NCBI RefSeq assembly: GCF_900103195.1
Contig: NZ_FMWU01000009.1
Coordinates: forward strand, 148,646 to 212,645
Length of the DNA: 64,000 bases
Reading direction: 5' to 3'
DNA from: Methylobacterium sp. UNC378MF
GTDB taxonomy: Bacteria; Pseudomonadota; Alphaproteobacteria; Rhizobiales; Beijerinckiaceae
Shown here: piece by piece, positions 36,887 to 48,400 of the stretch
How the letters are laid out: the number at the start of each line of letters is the position of its first letter
How positions within the stretch are numbered: position 1 is the stretch's first letter
The notes under the pieces: model-generated
The model's database searches: none
What the model saw: the letters and a program-made list of their open reading frames with translations, nothing else
Told to the model about the DNA's origin: nothing
Program-made: the position numbers and the translations under genes

Positions 36887-37384
36887 TCACCGCTCCGGAC
36901 GTGTCGCTACCGCGGCGGTGCCGAGGCGATCGAGTGCGGCGCGCAGACCGTCATCGGCGATCCCCGCGACCGCACGCTGGACCTCGACGGCGGCAGCGGG
37001 ATCGATACGGGCGGGGGACGGCACTCGCCCGCCGCGCCCGATCCGGTCCTGCTGCAGCACGATCCGGGAGACGCAAGCCCAGCCGTAATGGGCGTTGATC
37101 CGCTGGATCACGACCGGCGCGAGATGTTGCAACTCGAGAGCGAAGACGCCTTCGACGCGCACCACCAGCGTACCGGATTCAGACATGCCGGATTCGGGTG
37201 TGCCGGTTTCTTTCCGGCGACGCTTCGGCCATTCGAGCTTCGAGGGTCGGCAGTAGCGGGCGAGCCGCTCGCCAACGATCTCCGGCCAAGCGGCCAGGAT
37301 GTCGGTCGAGGCGAAGCCCTGCGCCGCGAAGGCCGGCCCGATGCAGCTCTCGATCAGCTCGGCCAGCGGTTTGACGCGCGCCAT
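36887..37384 (-). CDS. DUF721 (DciA-like) protein
   Basis: A 165-residue protein. PLAELIESCIGPAFAAQGFA and ILAAWPEIVGERLARYCRPS are the DUF721 hallmarks, and GTLVVRVEGVFALELQHLAP-VIQRINAHYGW the KH-like core. In many bacteria without DnaC/DnaI the DUF721 protein DciA loads the replicative helicase; the alphaproteobacterial short form has an extra C-terminal region. Its place before a DsbA-like gene and opposite mutY is common in Hyphomicrobiales. Confidence 0.85.
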   Translation of the reverse strand: MARVKPLAELIESCIGPAFAAQGFASTDILAAWPEIVGERLARYCRPSKLEWPKRRRKETGTPESGMSESGTLVVRVEGVFALELQHLAPVVIQRINAHYGWACVSRIVLQQDRIGRGGRVPSPARIDPAAAVEVQRAVAGIADDGLRAALDRLGTAAVATRPER

Positions 37385-37517
37385 GTTGGTTCCGGCCCTG
37401 TGGATCCGCGAAGGTTAGCGCAGGATCGTTGACGAAGGGAGCACGCGGCGGCGCTTTCGCCGCCCTATGATCGCCGCGGGGCTCCGGCTATGCAGCGCGA
37501 CCCCTGTCGACCTGCCC

Positions 37518-38846
37518 ATGCCGCTTCGCACAGCCACGGAATCCAAGCCCGGTCCCGGACCGCGCGCCGACGACCTGCTCGCCTGGTACGACCGGCATCG
37601 ACGGGTGCTGCCGTGGCGGGCGCTCGCTGGCGAGCGCGCGGATCCCTACCGGGTCTGGCTGTCCGAGGTGATGCTGCAGCAGACGACCATCGCGGCGGTG
37701 CGGCCGTATTTCGAGCGTTTCCTGACGCGCTTCCCCGACGTCTTCGCCCTGGCCGAGGCTCCCGAGGATGCGGTGATGTCGGCCTGGGCCGGGCTCGGCT
37801 ACTATTCCCGCGCCCGCAATCTCCATGCCTGCGCCAAGGCCGTCGCGGCGGCCGGCGGGCACTTCCCCGACACTGCGGAAGGCCTGCGCAAGCTCCCGGG
37901 GATCGGCGCCTACACGGCCGGTGCGATCGCCGCGATCGCATTCGACCGGCCGGAGGCCGCCGTCGACGGCAATGTCGAGCGCGTGTTGAGCCGGATCTAC
38001 GCGGTTGAGACTCCGCTCCCGGGCAGCCGGCCAGAGATCCGACGCCTGACGCAAGCCCTGGTGCCGGAGGACAGGCCGGGCGATTTCGCCCAGGCTCTCA
38101 TGGATCTCGGCGCCACGATCTGCACGCCCAAGCGCCCCGCCTGCGCGCTCTGCCCGTGGATGCCGCCCTGCCGTGCCCGGTCGCTCGGAACCCAGGAGAC
38201 CTTCCCGCGCAAGATCAAGGTCACCAAGGGTGCTCTCCGCCGCGGCGCGGCCTTCGTAGCAATCCGCAGCGGCGACGAGGCGGTGCTGCTGCGGACGCGC
38301 CCCCCCGAGGGGCTCCTCGGCAACATGGCCGAGCCGCCGGGCAGCGCCTGGGAGCCGGATTACGACAGCGCTGCCGCCTTGCTGGACGCCCCCCTCGACG
38401 CGCGGTGGAAACGGCTCCCGGGGCTCGTCCGCCACGGCTTCACGCATTTTCCATTGGAGCTGACAGTGTTCGTGGCCCGCGTCGCGCTGTCGACGCCGGT
38501 GCCAGCCGGCATGCGCTTCACACCGCGCAGCGCTCTCGACGACGAGCCGCTGCCCGGTCTGATGCTGAAGGTCCTGGCCCACGCCTTCGACCCGAAGCCG
38601 GAATCCGAGAAGAAGCCGCGCGGGCGCCCCAAGAAAGAGCCGCCGCCGATGCCGCTTCTCGCGGCGATGGAGCCGCCGGTCTCCATGCCGGATCCCGAGC
38701 AGCGTCCGCGCGTGCGCGCCGTGCCTAAGCCCCAGCCGAAGCCGCCCCCCCCGCCGCCCGAGACGGACGATCTGCTCGAGGGGGAGGAGGAGCCGCCTGC
38801 AGCATCGACCACTCCGCGGCGCCGGAGTCCGGGCCGAAGACGGTGA
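37518..38846 (+). CDS. mutY: A/G-specific adenine glycosylase MutY with AT-hook-like tail
   Basis: Removes adenine mispaired with 8-oxoguanine or G. Catalytic Glu lies in LSEVMLQQTT, HhH is KLPGIGAYTAGAI, catalytic Asp in AAVDGNVERV, and the 4Fe-4S cluster ligands are C-X6-C-X2-C-X5-C (CTPKRPACALCPWMPPC). The C-terminal NUDT-like domain reads out 8-oxoG. Beyond it are about 75 residues of Pro/Lys/Arg-rich tail with KKPRGRPKK, an AT-hook-type sequence, unusual for MutY. The start may be 37467; a strong hairpin (37447-37464) just before it argues for 37518. Confidence 0.9.
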   Translation: MPLRTATESKPGPGPRADDLLAWYDRHRRVLPWRALAGERADPYRVWLSEVMLQQTTIAAVRPYFERFLTRFPDVFALAEAPEDAVMSAWAGLGYYSRARNLHACAKAVAAAGGHFPDTAEGLRKLPGIGAYTAGAIAAIAFDRPEAAVDGNVERVLSRIYAVETPLPGSRPEIRRLTQALVPEDRPGDFAQALMDLGATICTPKRPACALCPWMPPCRARSLGTQETFPRKIKVTKGALRRGAAFVAIRSGDEAVLLRTRPPEGLLGNMAEPPGSAWEPDYDSAAALLDAPLDARWKRLPGLVRHGFTHFPLELTVFVARVALSTPVPAGMRFTPRSALDDEPLPGLMLKVLAHAFDPKPESEKKPRGRPKKEPPPMPLLAAMEPPVSMPDPEQRPRVRAVPKPQPKPPPPPPETDDLLEGEEEPPAASTTPRRRSPGRRR

Positions 38847-38865
38847 TCACGCAATCGCGCCGTCG

Positions 38866-38917
38866 TTCCGGGCCCCGCCGCAGGCGAAGGCCCGGAATCC
38901 AGAGCCGCCTTCGGCTC
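38866..38917. repeat. Palindromic intergenic repeat after mutY
   Basis: TTCCGGGCC at 38866-38874 pairs with GGCCCGGAA at 38889-38897; a second hairpin GAGCCG-CCTT-CGGCTC follows at 38902-38917. The GGCCCGGAATCCAGAGCC string is the kind of dispersed repeat common between genes in Hyphomicrobiales. No T-run follows, so it is not an obvious terminator. Confidence 0.65.
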
Positions 38918-39067
38918 AGTCCCTGGCGCGACAAGACGGTTCCGGCGCAGTTGTGGGGTCCGTAACCGGATTCGCAGGCCACAGATGACGGAGCCGGGAC
39001 GAAATTCGTCGTCTTCGCCTGTCGACGGCTTCGCCGCGGCCGTCGAGTGCTTCGAAGCGAAACGGGC

Positions 39068-40843
<1,776 letters not shown>

Positions 40844-41194
40844 ATGTCGTTTGGTTTCGGTAAGCTCGTTGTCTCACTTGGAATGCTGTCCACCGTCATC
40901 GGAACCAGCCTCCCGGCCGCCGCGCAAAGCGGAGCAGCCTCGTGGTATGGCAGCGGCCATCGCACCGCGAACGGCGAGCGTTTCAACCCCAACGGACTGA
41001 CCGCAGCCCATCGCAGCCTGCCGTTCGGAACCCGGGTCCGCGTCGAGAACCAGCGGACTGGCCGCGCGGTGGTCGTGCGTATCAACGATCGCGGTCCCTT
41101 CGTGCGCGGCCGCATCATCGATCTGTCGCGCGGCTCCGCCCGCGCCCTCGGTATGGGCGGCACCACCTACGTGTCACTGCAGGTCCTGCACTGA
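40844..41194 (+). CDS. RlpA-like double-psi beta-barrel protein
   Basis: A 116-residue exported protein. Residues 1-28 are a signal peptide ending PAAAQ. The rest is one RlpA domain: ASWYGSGHRTANGERFNPNG, LPFGTRVRVENQRTGRAVVV and INDRGPFVRGRIIDLSRGSA with the catalytic-type Asp. RlpA proteins cleave denuded peptidoglycan at the septum; this short form has no SPOR domain and no lipobox. It appears monocistronic. Confidence 0.87.
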   Translation: MSFGFGKLVVSLGMLSTVIGTSLPAAAQSGAASWYGSGHRTANGERFNPNGLTAAHRSLPFGTRVRVENQRTGRAVVVRINDRGPFVRGRIIDLSRGSARALGMGGTTYVSLQVLH

Positions 41195-41318
41195 TCCCTG
41201 AGGTGCGGCACACGCGCCGAGCGGCCTCTGCCCCGAGAGGGCGAGGCCGCGATTGAGGCGTTGTCTGCTGGACCCGGACGCACCATCTGCTGCCGGGTTC
41301 AGTTCGGATCAGCCACCC

Positions 41319-41633
41319 ATGCCCAAGCCCCTCATCGTCGACATTCCCCACGACCTCGGCCGCGATGAGGCCAAGCGGCGCCTTGAGCACGGCACGGATC
41401 AGGCGCGGGCCTTCCTGGCCAAGAGCGGCATCACGGTCGACCAGCTTGCCTGGACGGGTGACCGCCTTGATTTCGGTGTGTCCGCGGTCGCCCAGAAAAT
41501 CGCCGGCACGATCGATGTGGGCGCGGAGAGCGTGCGCCTCGAGGTGAAACTGCCGTTCCTCCTCGCCCTGTTCGCCGAGAAGATCCAGAAGGTGGCGAGC
41601 AAGGAGGGTAACCTGCTGCTGACGAAGAAGTAG
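41319..41633 (+). CDS. Polyhydroxyalkanoate-system (PHA_gran_rgn) family protein
   Basis: A 104-residue protein. IVDIPHDLGRDEAKRRLEHG, FGVSAVAQKIAGTIDVGAES and VRLEVKLPFLLALFAEKIQK are the features of this family, annotated as polyhydroxyalkanoic acid system protein because some members are near pha genes. No pha gene is here and the function is unproven. The start at MPKPLIVDIP is set by similarity. Confidence 0.8.
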   Translation: MPKPLIVDIPHDLGRDEAKRRLEHGTDQARAFLAKSGITVDQLAWTGDRLDFGVSAVAQKIAGTIDVGAESVRLEVKLPFLLALFAEKIQKVASKEGNLLLTKK

Positions 41634-41707
41634 CGCTCCGGAACCGGATCGGCCGGACCTTGTTTCCGCCGAAACGGTGCGGACCTGCACCGTCGGTCTC
41701 GCGGAGG

Positions 41708-41950
41708 ATGAAGGTGCCCGATTTCACGCTCGCCGATCCGGGTCAGGTGCCAGAGGTGCCGCCGCAGCCGGCGCCGGTCCCGGACCGGCCGTACGATCCG
41801 CCGCAAGCGCCGACGCAGCCGCCCGGGCCGGAAATTCCCGGGAATACGCCGGCCGAAGCGCCCGGAATCCAGCCGCCCGAAATCCCGGTCAATGATCCCG
41901 GCGCGCCCGAGATCAGCCCGCCCACCGGCCCTGCCAATCCGATCGCCTGA
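41708..41950 (+). CDS. Proline-rich small hypothetical protein
   Basis: An 80-residue low-complexity protein. More than a third of residues are proline, with PEVPPQPAPVPDRPYDPP and PEIPGNTPAEAPG repeats, no cysteine and few aromatic residues, so it is probably disordered. GGAGG directly abuts the ATG at 41708; a GTG at 41714 would have better spacing and may be the true start. The absence of Arg distinguishes it from antisense frames and supports coding. Function unknown. Confidence 0.6.
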   Translation: MKVPDFTLADPGQVPEVPPQPAPVPDRPYDPPQAPTQPPGPEIPGNTPAEAPGIQPPEIPVNDPGAPEISPPTGPANPIA

Positions 41951-42016
41951 CCGGGCGCCTGCCGAAGGGGGCGGCGCCGTTTGAACCGGCCGCCCCACGC
42001 TGCCATAAGCCGGCCC

Positions 42017-43819
42017 ATGGCCGCTCCCCCGCTCCTCACCCTCCAAGACGTCGCACTCACCTTCGGCGGCACGCCGCTGATCACGAACGCGAGCCTCGCC
42101 ATCGCGCCGGGCGAGCGCACTTGCCTCGTCGGCCGGAATGGGTCGGGGAAGTCGACGCTCATGAAAATCGCCGCGGGTCTGGCGGAGCCCGATAAGGGGC
42201 GCCGGTTCCTCCAGCCCGGCACGACGATCCGCTACCTCGCCCAGGAGCCCGATTTCACGGGTTTCGCCACGACCCTGGACTTCGTCGAGGCTGGACTGCC
42301 GCCGGGCGAATCGACCCACCGCGCCCGCTACCTGCTGGAAAGCCTCGGCCTCACCGGTGCCGAGGATCCCAGCAAGCTCTCCGGCGGCGAGGGACGCCGC
42401 ACCGCGCTGGCGCAGGCGCTCGCGCCCGAGCCCGATGTGCTGCTTCTCGACGAGCCCACCAACCATCTCGACCTGCCGGCGATCGAGTGGCTCGAGACGG
42501 AATTGAAGGGCACCCGCGCCGCCCTCGTGCTGATCAGCCACGACCGGCGCTTCCTCTCGGCCCTGTCGCGGGCCACGATCTGGCTCGACCGCGGCGAGAC
42601 CCGCCGGATCGACCAGGGCTTTTCCAGCTTCGAGGCCTGGCGCGACGCCTTCTTCGAGGAGGAGGAGCGGGACCAGCACAAGCTCGACCGGAAGATCGTC
42701 GCCGAGGAGCATTGGCTGCGCTACGGGGTCACGGCGCGGCGCAAGCGCAACGTCCGCCGGCTCGGCAACCTGCACGAGCTGCGCCAGAACCGCCGCGAGG
42801 TGCGGCGCCCGGTGGGCAGCGTCAGCATGCAGGCCTCCGACGCCGAATCCTCCGGGAGCCTCGTCGTCGAGGCCCGCGACATCGCGAAGAGCTATGGCGA
42901 GCGCAAGATCGTCGACGGCCTGTCCCTGCGGGTGATGCGCGGCGACCGGCTCGGCATCGTCGGGGCGAACGGCGCGGGCAAGAGTACCCTGATCAACCTG
43001 CTGATGGGCCGGCTCGCGCCGGATGCCGGGCAGGTCGTGCTCGGCACCAACCTGCTGCCGGTGGTGCTTGATCAGGCCCGCGCCGTGCTGGAGCCCGGGA
43101 TGACCGTCACCGACGTGCTGACCGGCGGGCGCGGCGACAGCGTCACGGTGAACGGCCAGAGCCGCCACGTGATCGGCTACCTCAAGGACTTCCTGTTCAC
43201 GCCCGAGCAGGCGCGCACGCCGGTCTCGGTGCTGTCCGGCGGCGAGCGCAACCGGCTGCTGATCGCCCGGGCCCTGGCCCAGCCGGCCAACCTCCTCGTC
43301 CTCGACGAGCCCACCAACGACCTCGACCTCGAGACTCTCGACCTGCTCCAGGAGATGCTGGGCGACTACCAGGGCACGCTGATCCTGGTGAGCCACGACC
43401 GCGACTTCCTCGACCGCGTGGCCGGCAGCGTGCTGGTCTCGGAGGGCGCCGGCCGCTGGGTTGAGTATGCCGGCGGCTACAGCGACATGCTGGTCCAGCG
43501 CGGCCAGGGCGTCGAGGCGCGAACCGCCGCTCAGAAGACGAAGGAGCCGCGCGAGCGCGCCGCTGCGACGGCCGCCCAGCCGTCGGGCAAGCCCAAGCTC
43601 GGCTTCAAGGACCAGCACGAGTTGAAGACACTGCCGGCCCGCATCGAGAAGCTGGAGGCGGCGATCGCCCAGCTCAGGACGGTCCTCGCTGACCCCGAGC
43701 TCTATGCCCGCGACCCGGCCCGGTTCGACAAGGCCTCGACCATGCTGGCCCAGGTCGAGACCGAGCTGTCGCAGGCGGAGGACCGCTGGCTGGAGCTGGA
43801 GATGCTTCAGGCCGGCTGA
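42017..43819 (+). CDS. ABC-F family ATPase (Uup-like)
   Basis: A 600-residue soluble protein with two ABC domains and no membrane segment. First: Walker A GRNGSGKST, signature LSGGEGRRTALAQAL, Walker B DVLLLDEPTNHLDLPAIEW. Second: [24 protein letters not shown] and NLLVLDEPTNDLDLETL. The linker EEHWLRYGVTARRKRNVRR and C-terminal coiled coil (LKTLPARIEKLEAAIAQLRT) are like Uup, which acts on ribosomes or DNA structures. The ATG at 42017 (MAAPPLLTLQDV) is chosen by similarity. Confidence 0.9.
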   Translation: MAAPPLLTLQDVALTFGGTPLITNASLAIAPGERTCLVGRNGSGKSTLMKIAAGLAEPDKGRRFLQPGTTIRYLAQEPDFTGFATTLDFVEAGLPPGESTHRARYLLESLGLTGAEDPSKLSGGEGRRTALAQALAPEPDVLLLDEPTNHLDLPAIEWLETELKGTRAALVLISHDRRFLSALSRATIWLDRGETRRIDQGFSSFEAWRDAFFEEEERDQHKLDRKIVAEEHWLRYGVTARRKRNVRRLGNLHELRQNRREVRRPVGSVSMQASDAESSGSLVVEARDIAKSYGERKIVDGLSLRVMRGDRLGIVGANGAGKSTLINLLMGRLAPDAGQVVLGTNLLPVVLDQARAVLEPGMTVTDVLTGGRGDSVTVNGQSRHVIGYLKDFLFTPEQARTPVSVLSGGERNRLLIARALAQPANLLVLDEPTNDLDLETLDLLQEMLGDYQGTLILVSHDRDFLDRVAGSVLVSEGAGRWVEYAGGYSDMLVQRGQGVEARTAAQKTKEPRERAAATAAQPSGKPKLGFKDQHELKTLPARIEKLEAAIAQLRTVLADPELYARDPARFDKASTMLAQVETELSQAEDRWLELEMLQAG

Positions 43820-43863
43820 ACACCGCGATGCGAAGCCGTGTGACGTACCCGACCGGAGACCGC

Positions 43864-45363
43864 ATGACCGCCTATCAGACCCTCGAACAGCGCTTCGCCC
43901 GGCTCGCCGCCCTCGAGGGCGCGGCCGGGATCCTCGGCTGGGACGCGCAGACCCTGATGCCGGACGGCGCCGCCGAGGCCCGCGGGGACCAGCTCGCGAT
44001 CCTGCGCGGGCTCGCCCACGGGATGCTCACAGCCCCCGAGGCCGCCGACGAGCTGGCGGCGGCCGAGCAGCGCGGGGGCCTGGAACCCTGGGCCGCCGCC
44101 AACCTGCGGGAGATGCGCCGCGCCCAGGCCCACGCCACCGCGGTCCCGCGCGACCTCGTCGAGGCCAGCTCCCGCGCCGTATCCCGCTCGGAGATGGTCT
44201 GGCGCGAGGCGCGGCGCGACGCCGATTTCGCGCGCCTCGAACCCCACCTCGCCGAGGTGCTGCGGCTCCAGCGGGAGATCGGCCAGGCGAAGGGCGCGGC
44301 CCTCGGCCTCGACCCCTACGACGCGCTGCTGGACAGCTACGATCCCGGCATGCGCCGGGCGACGATCGACCCGCTCTTCGCGGACCTGTCTAGCTGGCTG
44401 CCAGCCCTGATCGCCAGCGCCCGGGAAATCCAGGCATCCCGGCCGGCGCCGTTCCCGATCGTCGGCCCGTTCGACGTGACGGTGCAGCGCGACCTCGGCC
44501 TGAAGCTGATGGAGGCCGTAGGCTTCGACTTCACCCGCGGCCGGCTCGACATCAGCCTGCACCCGTTCTGCGGCGGCGCCACCGACGACGTGCGGATCAC
44601 CACCCGCTACGACGCGGCCGATTTCGGCCGGGCGCTGATGGGCGTTCTCCACGAGACCGGGCACGCCCTCTACGAGCAGGGCCGGCCGGCGGCGTGGCGG
44701 AACCAGCCGGTCGGCGCGGCGCGGGGGATGAGCCTGCACGAGAGCCAGTCGCTCATCGTCGAGATGCAGGCCTGCCGGAGCCAGGAATTCTTCAGCTTCC
44801 TGGCGCCGCTCCTGCAGGCAGCGTTCGGGCGATCCGGGCCCGAATGGTCGCCGGAGAATCTGCACGCGCTCAACACCCGGGTCGCGCCGGGCTTCATCCG
44901 GGTGGATGCCGACGAGGCGACCTACCCGGCCCACATCCTCCTGCGCTACCGGCTGGAGACCGCGATGATCGCGGGCGACCTCGCGGTGCGCGACCTGCCG
45001 GGGGCCTTCAACGACGGCCTGCGCGATCTCCTCGGCCTCACCGTGCCGGACGACCGCGTTGGCTGCCTCCAGGACATCCACTGGCCGAGCGGGGCGTTCG
45101 GCTATTTCCCGACCTACACGCTCGGCGCCCTCGCGGCCGCGCAGCTGTTCCGGGCCGCCCGCACAGCCGAGCCGGAGCTGCCGGGTTGCCTGGCGCAGGG
45201 CGAATTCGGTCCCCTGCGGGACTGGCTCCGCGCGCACGTCCACGCGGTGGGGAGCCTGCTCGACACCGACGACCTGCTCACCCGCGCCACCGGGACGAAG
45301 CTCGGCACGGTCGCGTTCCGGTCACATCTTGAGGCGCGCTACCTCGCGGGTGCGAGCGCCTGA
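43864..45363 (+). CDS. Carboxypeptidase M32 (Taq type)
   Basis: A 499-residue metallopeptidase that removes C-terminal residues. The zinc motif is in LHETGHALYEQG (HExxH), with the downstream Glu in SLHESQSLIVEMQ. Other family marks are LGWDAQTLMPDGAAEARGDQ, DVRITTRYDAADF, HILLRYRLETAMIAGDLAV and DIHWPSGAFGYFPTYTLGAL. Cytosolic. It starts 44 bases after the ABC-F gene and could be cotranscribed. Confidence 0.93.
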   Translation: MTAYQTLEQRFARLAALEGAAGILGWDAQTLMPDGAAEARGDQLAILRGLAHGMLTAPEAADELAAAEQRGGLEPWAAANLREMRRAQAHATAVPRDLVEASSRAVSRSEMVWREARRDADFARLEPHLAEVLRLQREIGQAKGAALGLDPYDALLDSYDPGMRRATIDPLFADLSSWLPALIASAREIQASRPAPFPIVGPFDVTVQRDLGLKLMEAVGFDFTRGRLDISLHPFCGGATDDVRITTRYDAADFGRALMGVLHETGHALYEQGRPAAWRNQPVGAARGMSLHESQSLIVEMQACRSQEFFSFLAPLLQAAFGRSGPEWSPENLHALNTRVAPGFIRVDADEATYPAHILLRYRLETAMIAGDLAVRDLPGAFNDGLRDLLGLTVPDDRVGCLQDIHWPSGAFGYFPTYTLGALAAAQLFRAARTAEPELPGCLAQGEFGPLRDWLRAHVHAVGSLLDTDDLLTRATGTKLGTVAFRSHLEARYLAGASA

Positions 45364-45403
45364 GAGGCGGCGGAGGGGAGGGCTCCCCCCTCCGCTACCA
45401 CTC

Positions 45404-48400
45404 CTAGAGCGCCACCACGTCCACGGCCGCGCCGAGCCTGTCGCGGGCGATCTCCGCGACATGGCGGTGATGCGTGAACAGGATCGGCTGCACCCGCGTG
45501 CCGATTTCGGCCAGCGCATCCAGACCGTAGCCGGTCCGGGTCTCGTCGAAGGTGGAGAACAGGTCATCGCCGATGAAGGGCGCCGGCTCGGCGCGGCCGG
45601 CGTAATCCTCCAGATAGGCCAGCCGAAGGGCGAGATAGAGCTGGTCGCGGGTGCCCTCGCTCATGCCCTCGATCGCCACCGTGCCGCCCCCGGCGCGCTG
45701 CCCGGCGAGCTTCGGGGTGTCGGCCTCGTCGTAGATCTGCGCGAGCCCGGAGAATCCGCCGCCGGTGAGGGCGTGGAATAGGGCGCCCGCCCGGGCGACG
45801 AGCGGATCCTGTTGTCCCGCGCGATGGCGGGCCACCGCTTGCCCCAGCATCAGTCCGGCGAGCCGCAGCACGGCCCAGGAGCGTGCGGCCTCTTGCAGAT
45901 CCGCTTCCGCGGCCTTCCGCTCGGCGAGCGCCAGCTCGGCACCAGTACCACCCTCCAGCTCAGCCCGCCGCCGCTCGGCCCGGTCACGGTCGGCGAAGAT
46001 TACCTGGCCGCGTTCCGCCTGCTCGTCGGCCTCGAGCGCCAGCCGTGCCAGCTCAGCCTCGATGGCTTCCGGGGGCAGGGTCTCGAGACCGGCGCGCAAC
46101 TCGGCTTCGGGGAGGCCATCGGCCGCACCGGCGAGGCTGCCGCGAAGCCGCAGACGCTCGGCACGGAGTTTCTCCCGCTCGCTCATGCGACTGAACAGGC
46201 GATCGATCTCCGAAATCGGCGCTGCGGCAAGGTCCGGCATCGCCTCGGCGACGTGCCGGAGGAGCGACGCCCGGGCCGAGTCGCGATGCTCGGCGGCGCC
46301 GCGATGCGCCGCTTCGGCCTCGTCGCGGCGGCGGTCGAGCTCAACACGCCGCGCCTCGCGGGCCTGCGCGGCGACGAGGCGGCCGTGGAGCGTCCGGATC
46401 GCACCGGCGGGCGGCGCATCCGCGAGATCGGGCGCCAGCGCCGCGACCAGGCCGGCCGCAGTGACCCGGAACGCCTCCATGTCCCGGCGGATCCCGGCCG
46501 ACCGGCGCTGCAAGGCGGCCCGCTCCGCCAGCCGGTCCGGCACGTTCCGCCATGCTTCCAACGCACCTTCGGCCTCCTCGGGCGCGGCCTGGCTATCGAG
46601 CCCAAGGGGCAGCAGCGCCGCCGCCCATTCGGTCTGCCACGCCGCGCGTCGAGCGGCCGCCTCGGCGAGGGCCGCCTCCAGCCGCCCGGTGGCGGCCTGG
46701 GCAGCGCGCAGCAGGCCGCCGGTCTGAAGATTGGCCTCCCAGCGACTCGCCAGGGTGGCGACCCGCGCTTCGAGGCCGTCCAGCGCGGCGGCGATCTCAA
46801 GCTCCGGCGCGGCGTCGAGCCCGGCGCGGGCGCGCAGATCGGCCAGCGGCGCCCGGGCGGCCTCAATCCGAGTCCCGAGGCGATCTGCCTCGATCTGCTG
46901 CTCGGCGAGCCGCTGCTGGGCTTCGATCAGGCTCTCCACCTCGGCGAGCCAAGCCGCCATCTCGGCCGGCGGCCCGGGCACCAAGCCGGCAGGCCGCCAA
47001 GCGTCCCGCCAAGCCGCCTCGCCAGCGGCAATCTCCGCGGCAAGACCTGTGAGGACAGTATCGGCCTGCACGGCCTCGGCCTCCTCGGTAGCAAGCCGCT
47101 CCAGGTCGACGGCGTGGGCGGCGACCCGGGCCGCGTCGGAGGCCCGCTCATCGGCGAGGCGATCCGCCTCGATGAGCGCCCGCTCGAAGGCCGCAATCTC
47201 GGCGATCCCGGCCGATCGTCCGGCGGCGAGGGCGTCGCGCAGCGACGCGAAGGCGGCGTCTCGGCTCGCCCGCACCGCGTCGAGCCGCTCCCGGGTGGCG
47301 ATGGGTCGGCCGGCCTCGCGCTCGCGAAGCCGCGCCCGGGTGACGGCGACCTGCCGACGCACCGCGTCACGACGATCGGCGGCCCGCTCGTGCTCGCGCG
47401 TCTTGGCATCAAGACGCTGACGGTAACTGGCCACCGTATCGGGAGCGGGCAGAGGCGTGCGAACGAGGACAGCGAGGTCGGCAACCGGCGGCGACAGCCG
47501 CTCAGCCTGATTGCGCAGAAGCGCCGCCTCCCGGCGGATCGTGGCATCGAGGGTGTCGCGGGCAGCGATCCATTCGTGCAACCGAACAAGCGGCTTCAGC
47601 GCCTCCCGCAGGGGGCTCGGATCCCGAGTGGCATCCGCCGCCTCCACTTCCCGGTTGAGGCGCTCTCGCTCAATGCGAGCGGCGGCGAGGTCGCGGGCGA
47701 GCTGGTCCTCGGCGGCCGCGAAGGTCCGGCCCTCACGGATCAGGCGCTCAATCCGGACGCGCACGGCATCCGGGGGCTGCCGGGCTTCGAGCGCAGTGAG
47801 ATCGGGCAGGCCGATCCGCGCGCGCAGCCGCTCCAGTTCCAGCGCGACCTTGTGGGCGTCACCCTCGATCCGCGGCAAATCGGTGGCGCCCTTCTCGAAC
47901 TCCTTGGTGCCGCTGAACGCCGCCAGGATCTCGTCCGCGCGGTGAGTCAGCCCCGGTTCGACCGACACCGCCTCGGCCTCGCTTCGGGTTCGTTCGAGCG
48001 CGGCTTCAGCCCGCGCTGCCTCGGCTTCCGCGGTGCGGCACGCGTCCAAGGCCGCACCGAGACGAGCGATCCAGGCGGAATCCGCGTCGACGAGGTCGGT
48101 TTCGGCAGCGATGCGCTGCTCCAGCGCGTCGATCTCAGCGATCATCGGCCGGACGCGCTTGAGCCGCTCCAGCCGGGCGCGCGCGACCGTGATCGCCTTC
48201 TGTTCGGCCCGCAGCGCCTCGAGCTGAGCAGCCGCTGCGGCGATCTCGTCATTCAGCGCACGCCAGTCACCGGCGCGCAGACTCCGCTCGCGGATTGCCC
48301 GCCGGGCCAGCTCGTGGCGCTCCAGCGCCTGGTAGAAGGTCCGATGCTTGGCCTGGCGCGGGGCGAAGATGGCGTCGGCTTCTTGATCGAGCGTCGTCTG

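Noticed and set aside
37447..37464. GGCGGCG/CGCCGCC hairpin just before the first mutY Met
   Set aside because: It could be taken for a terminator of the divergent DUF721 gene, but it lies on the promoter side and has no T-run; it is used only as an argument for the later start.
41399..43618. A 739-codon minus-strand frame across the ABC-F gene, and similar frames opposite sufB-sufD, secA and the M32 peptidase
   Set aside because: All are rich in Leu, Gly, His, Arg and Asp repeats typical of reversed codons; the opposite strand encodes recognised proteins.
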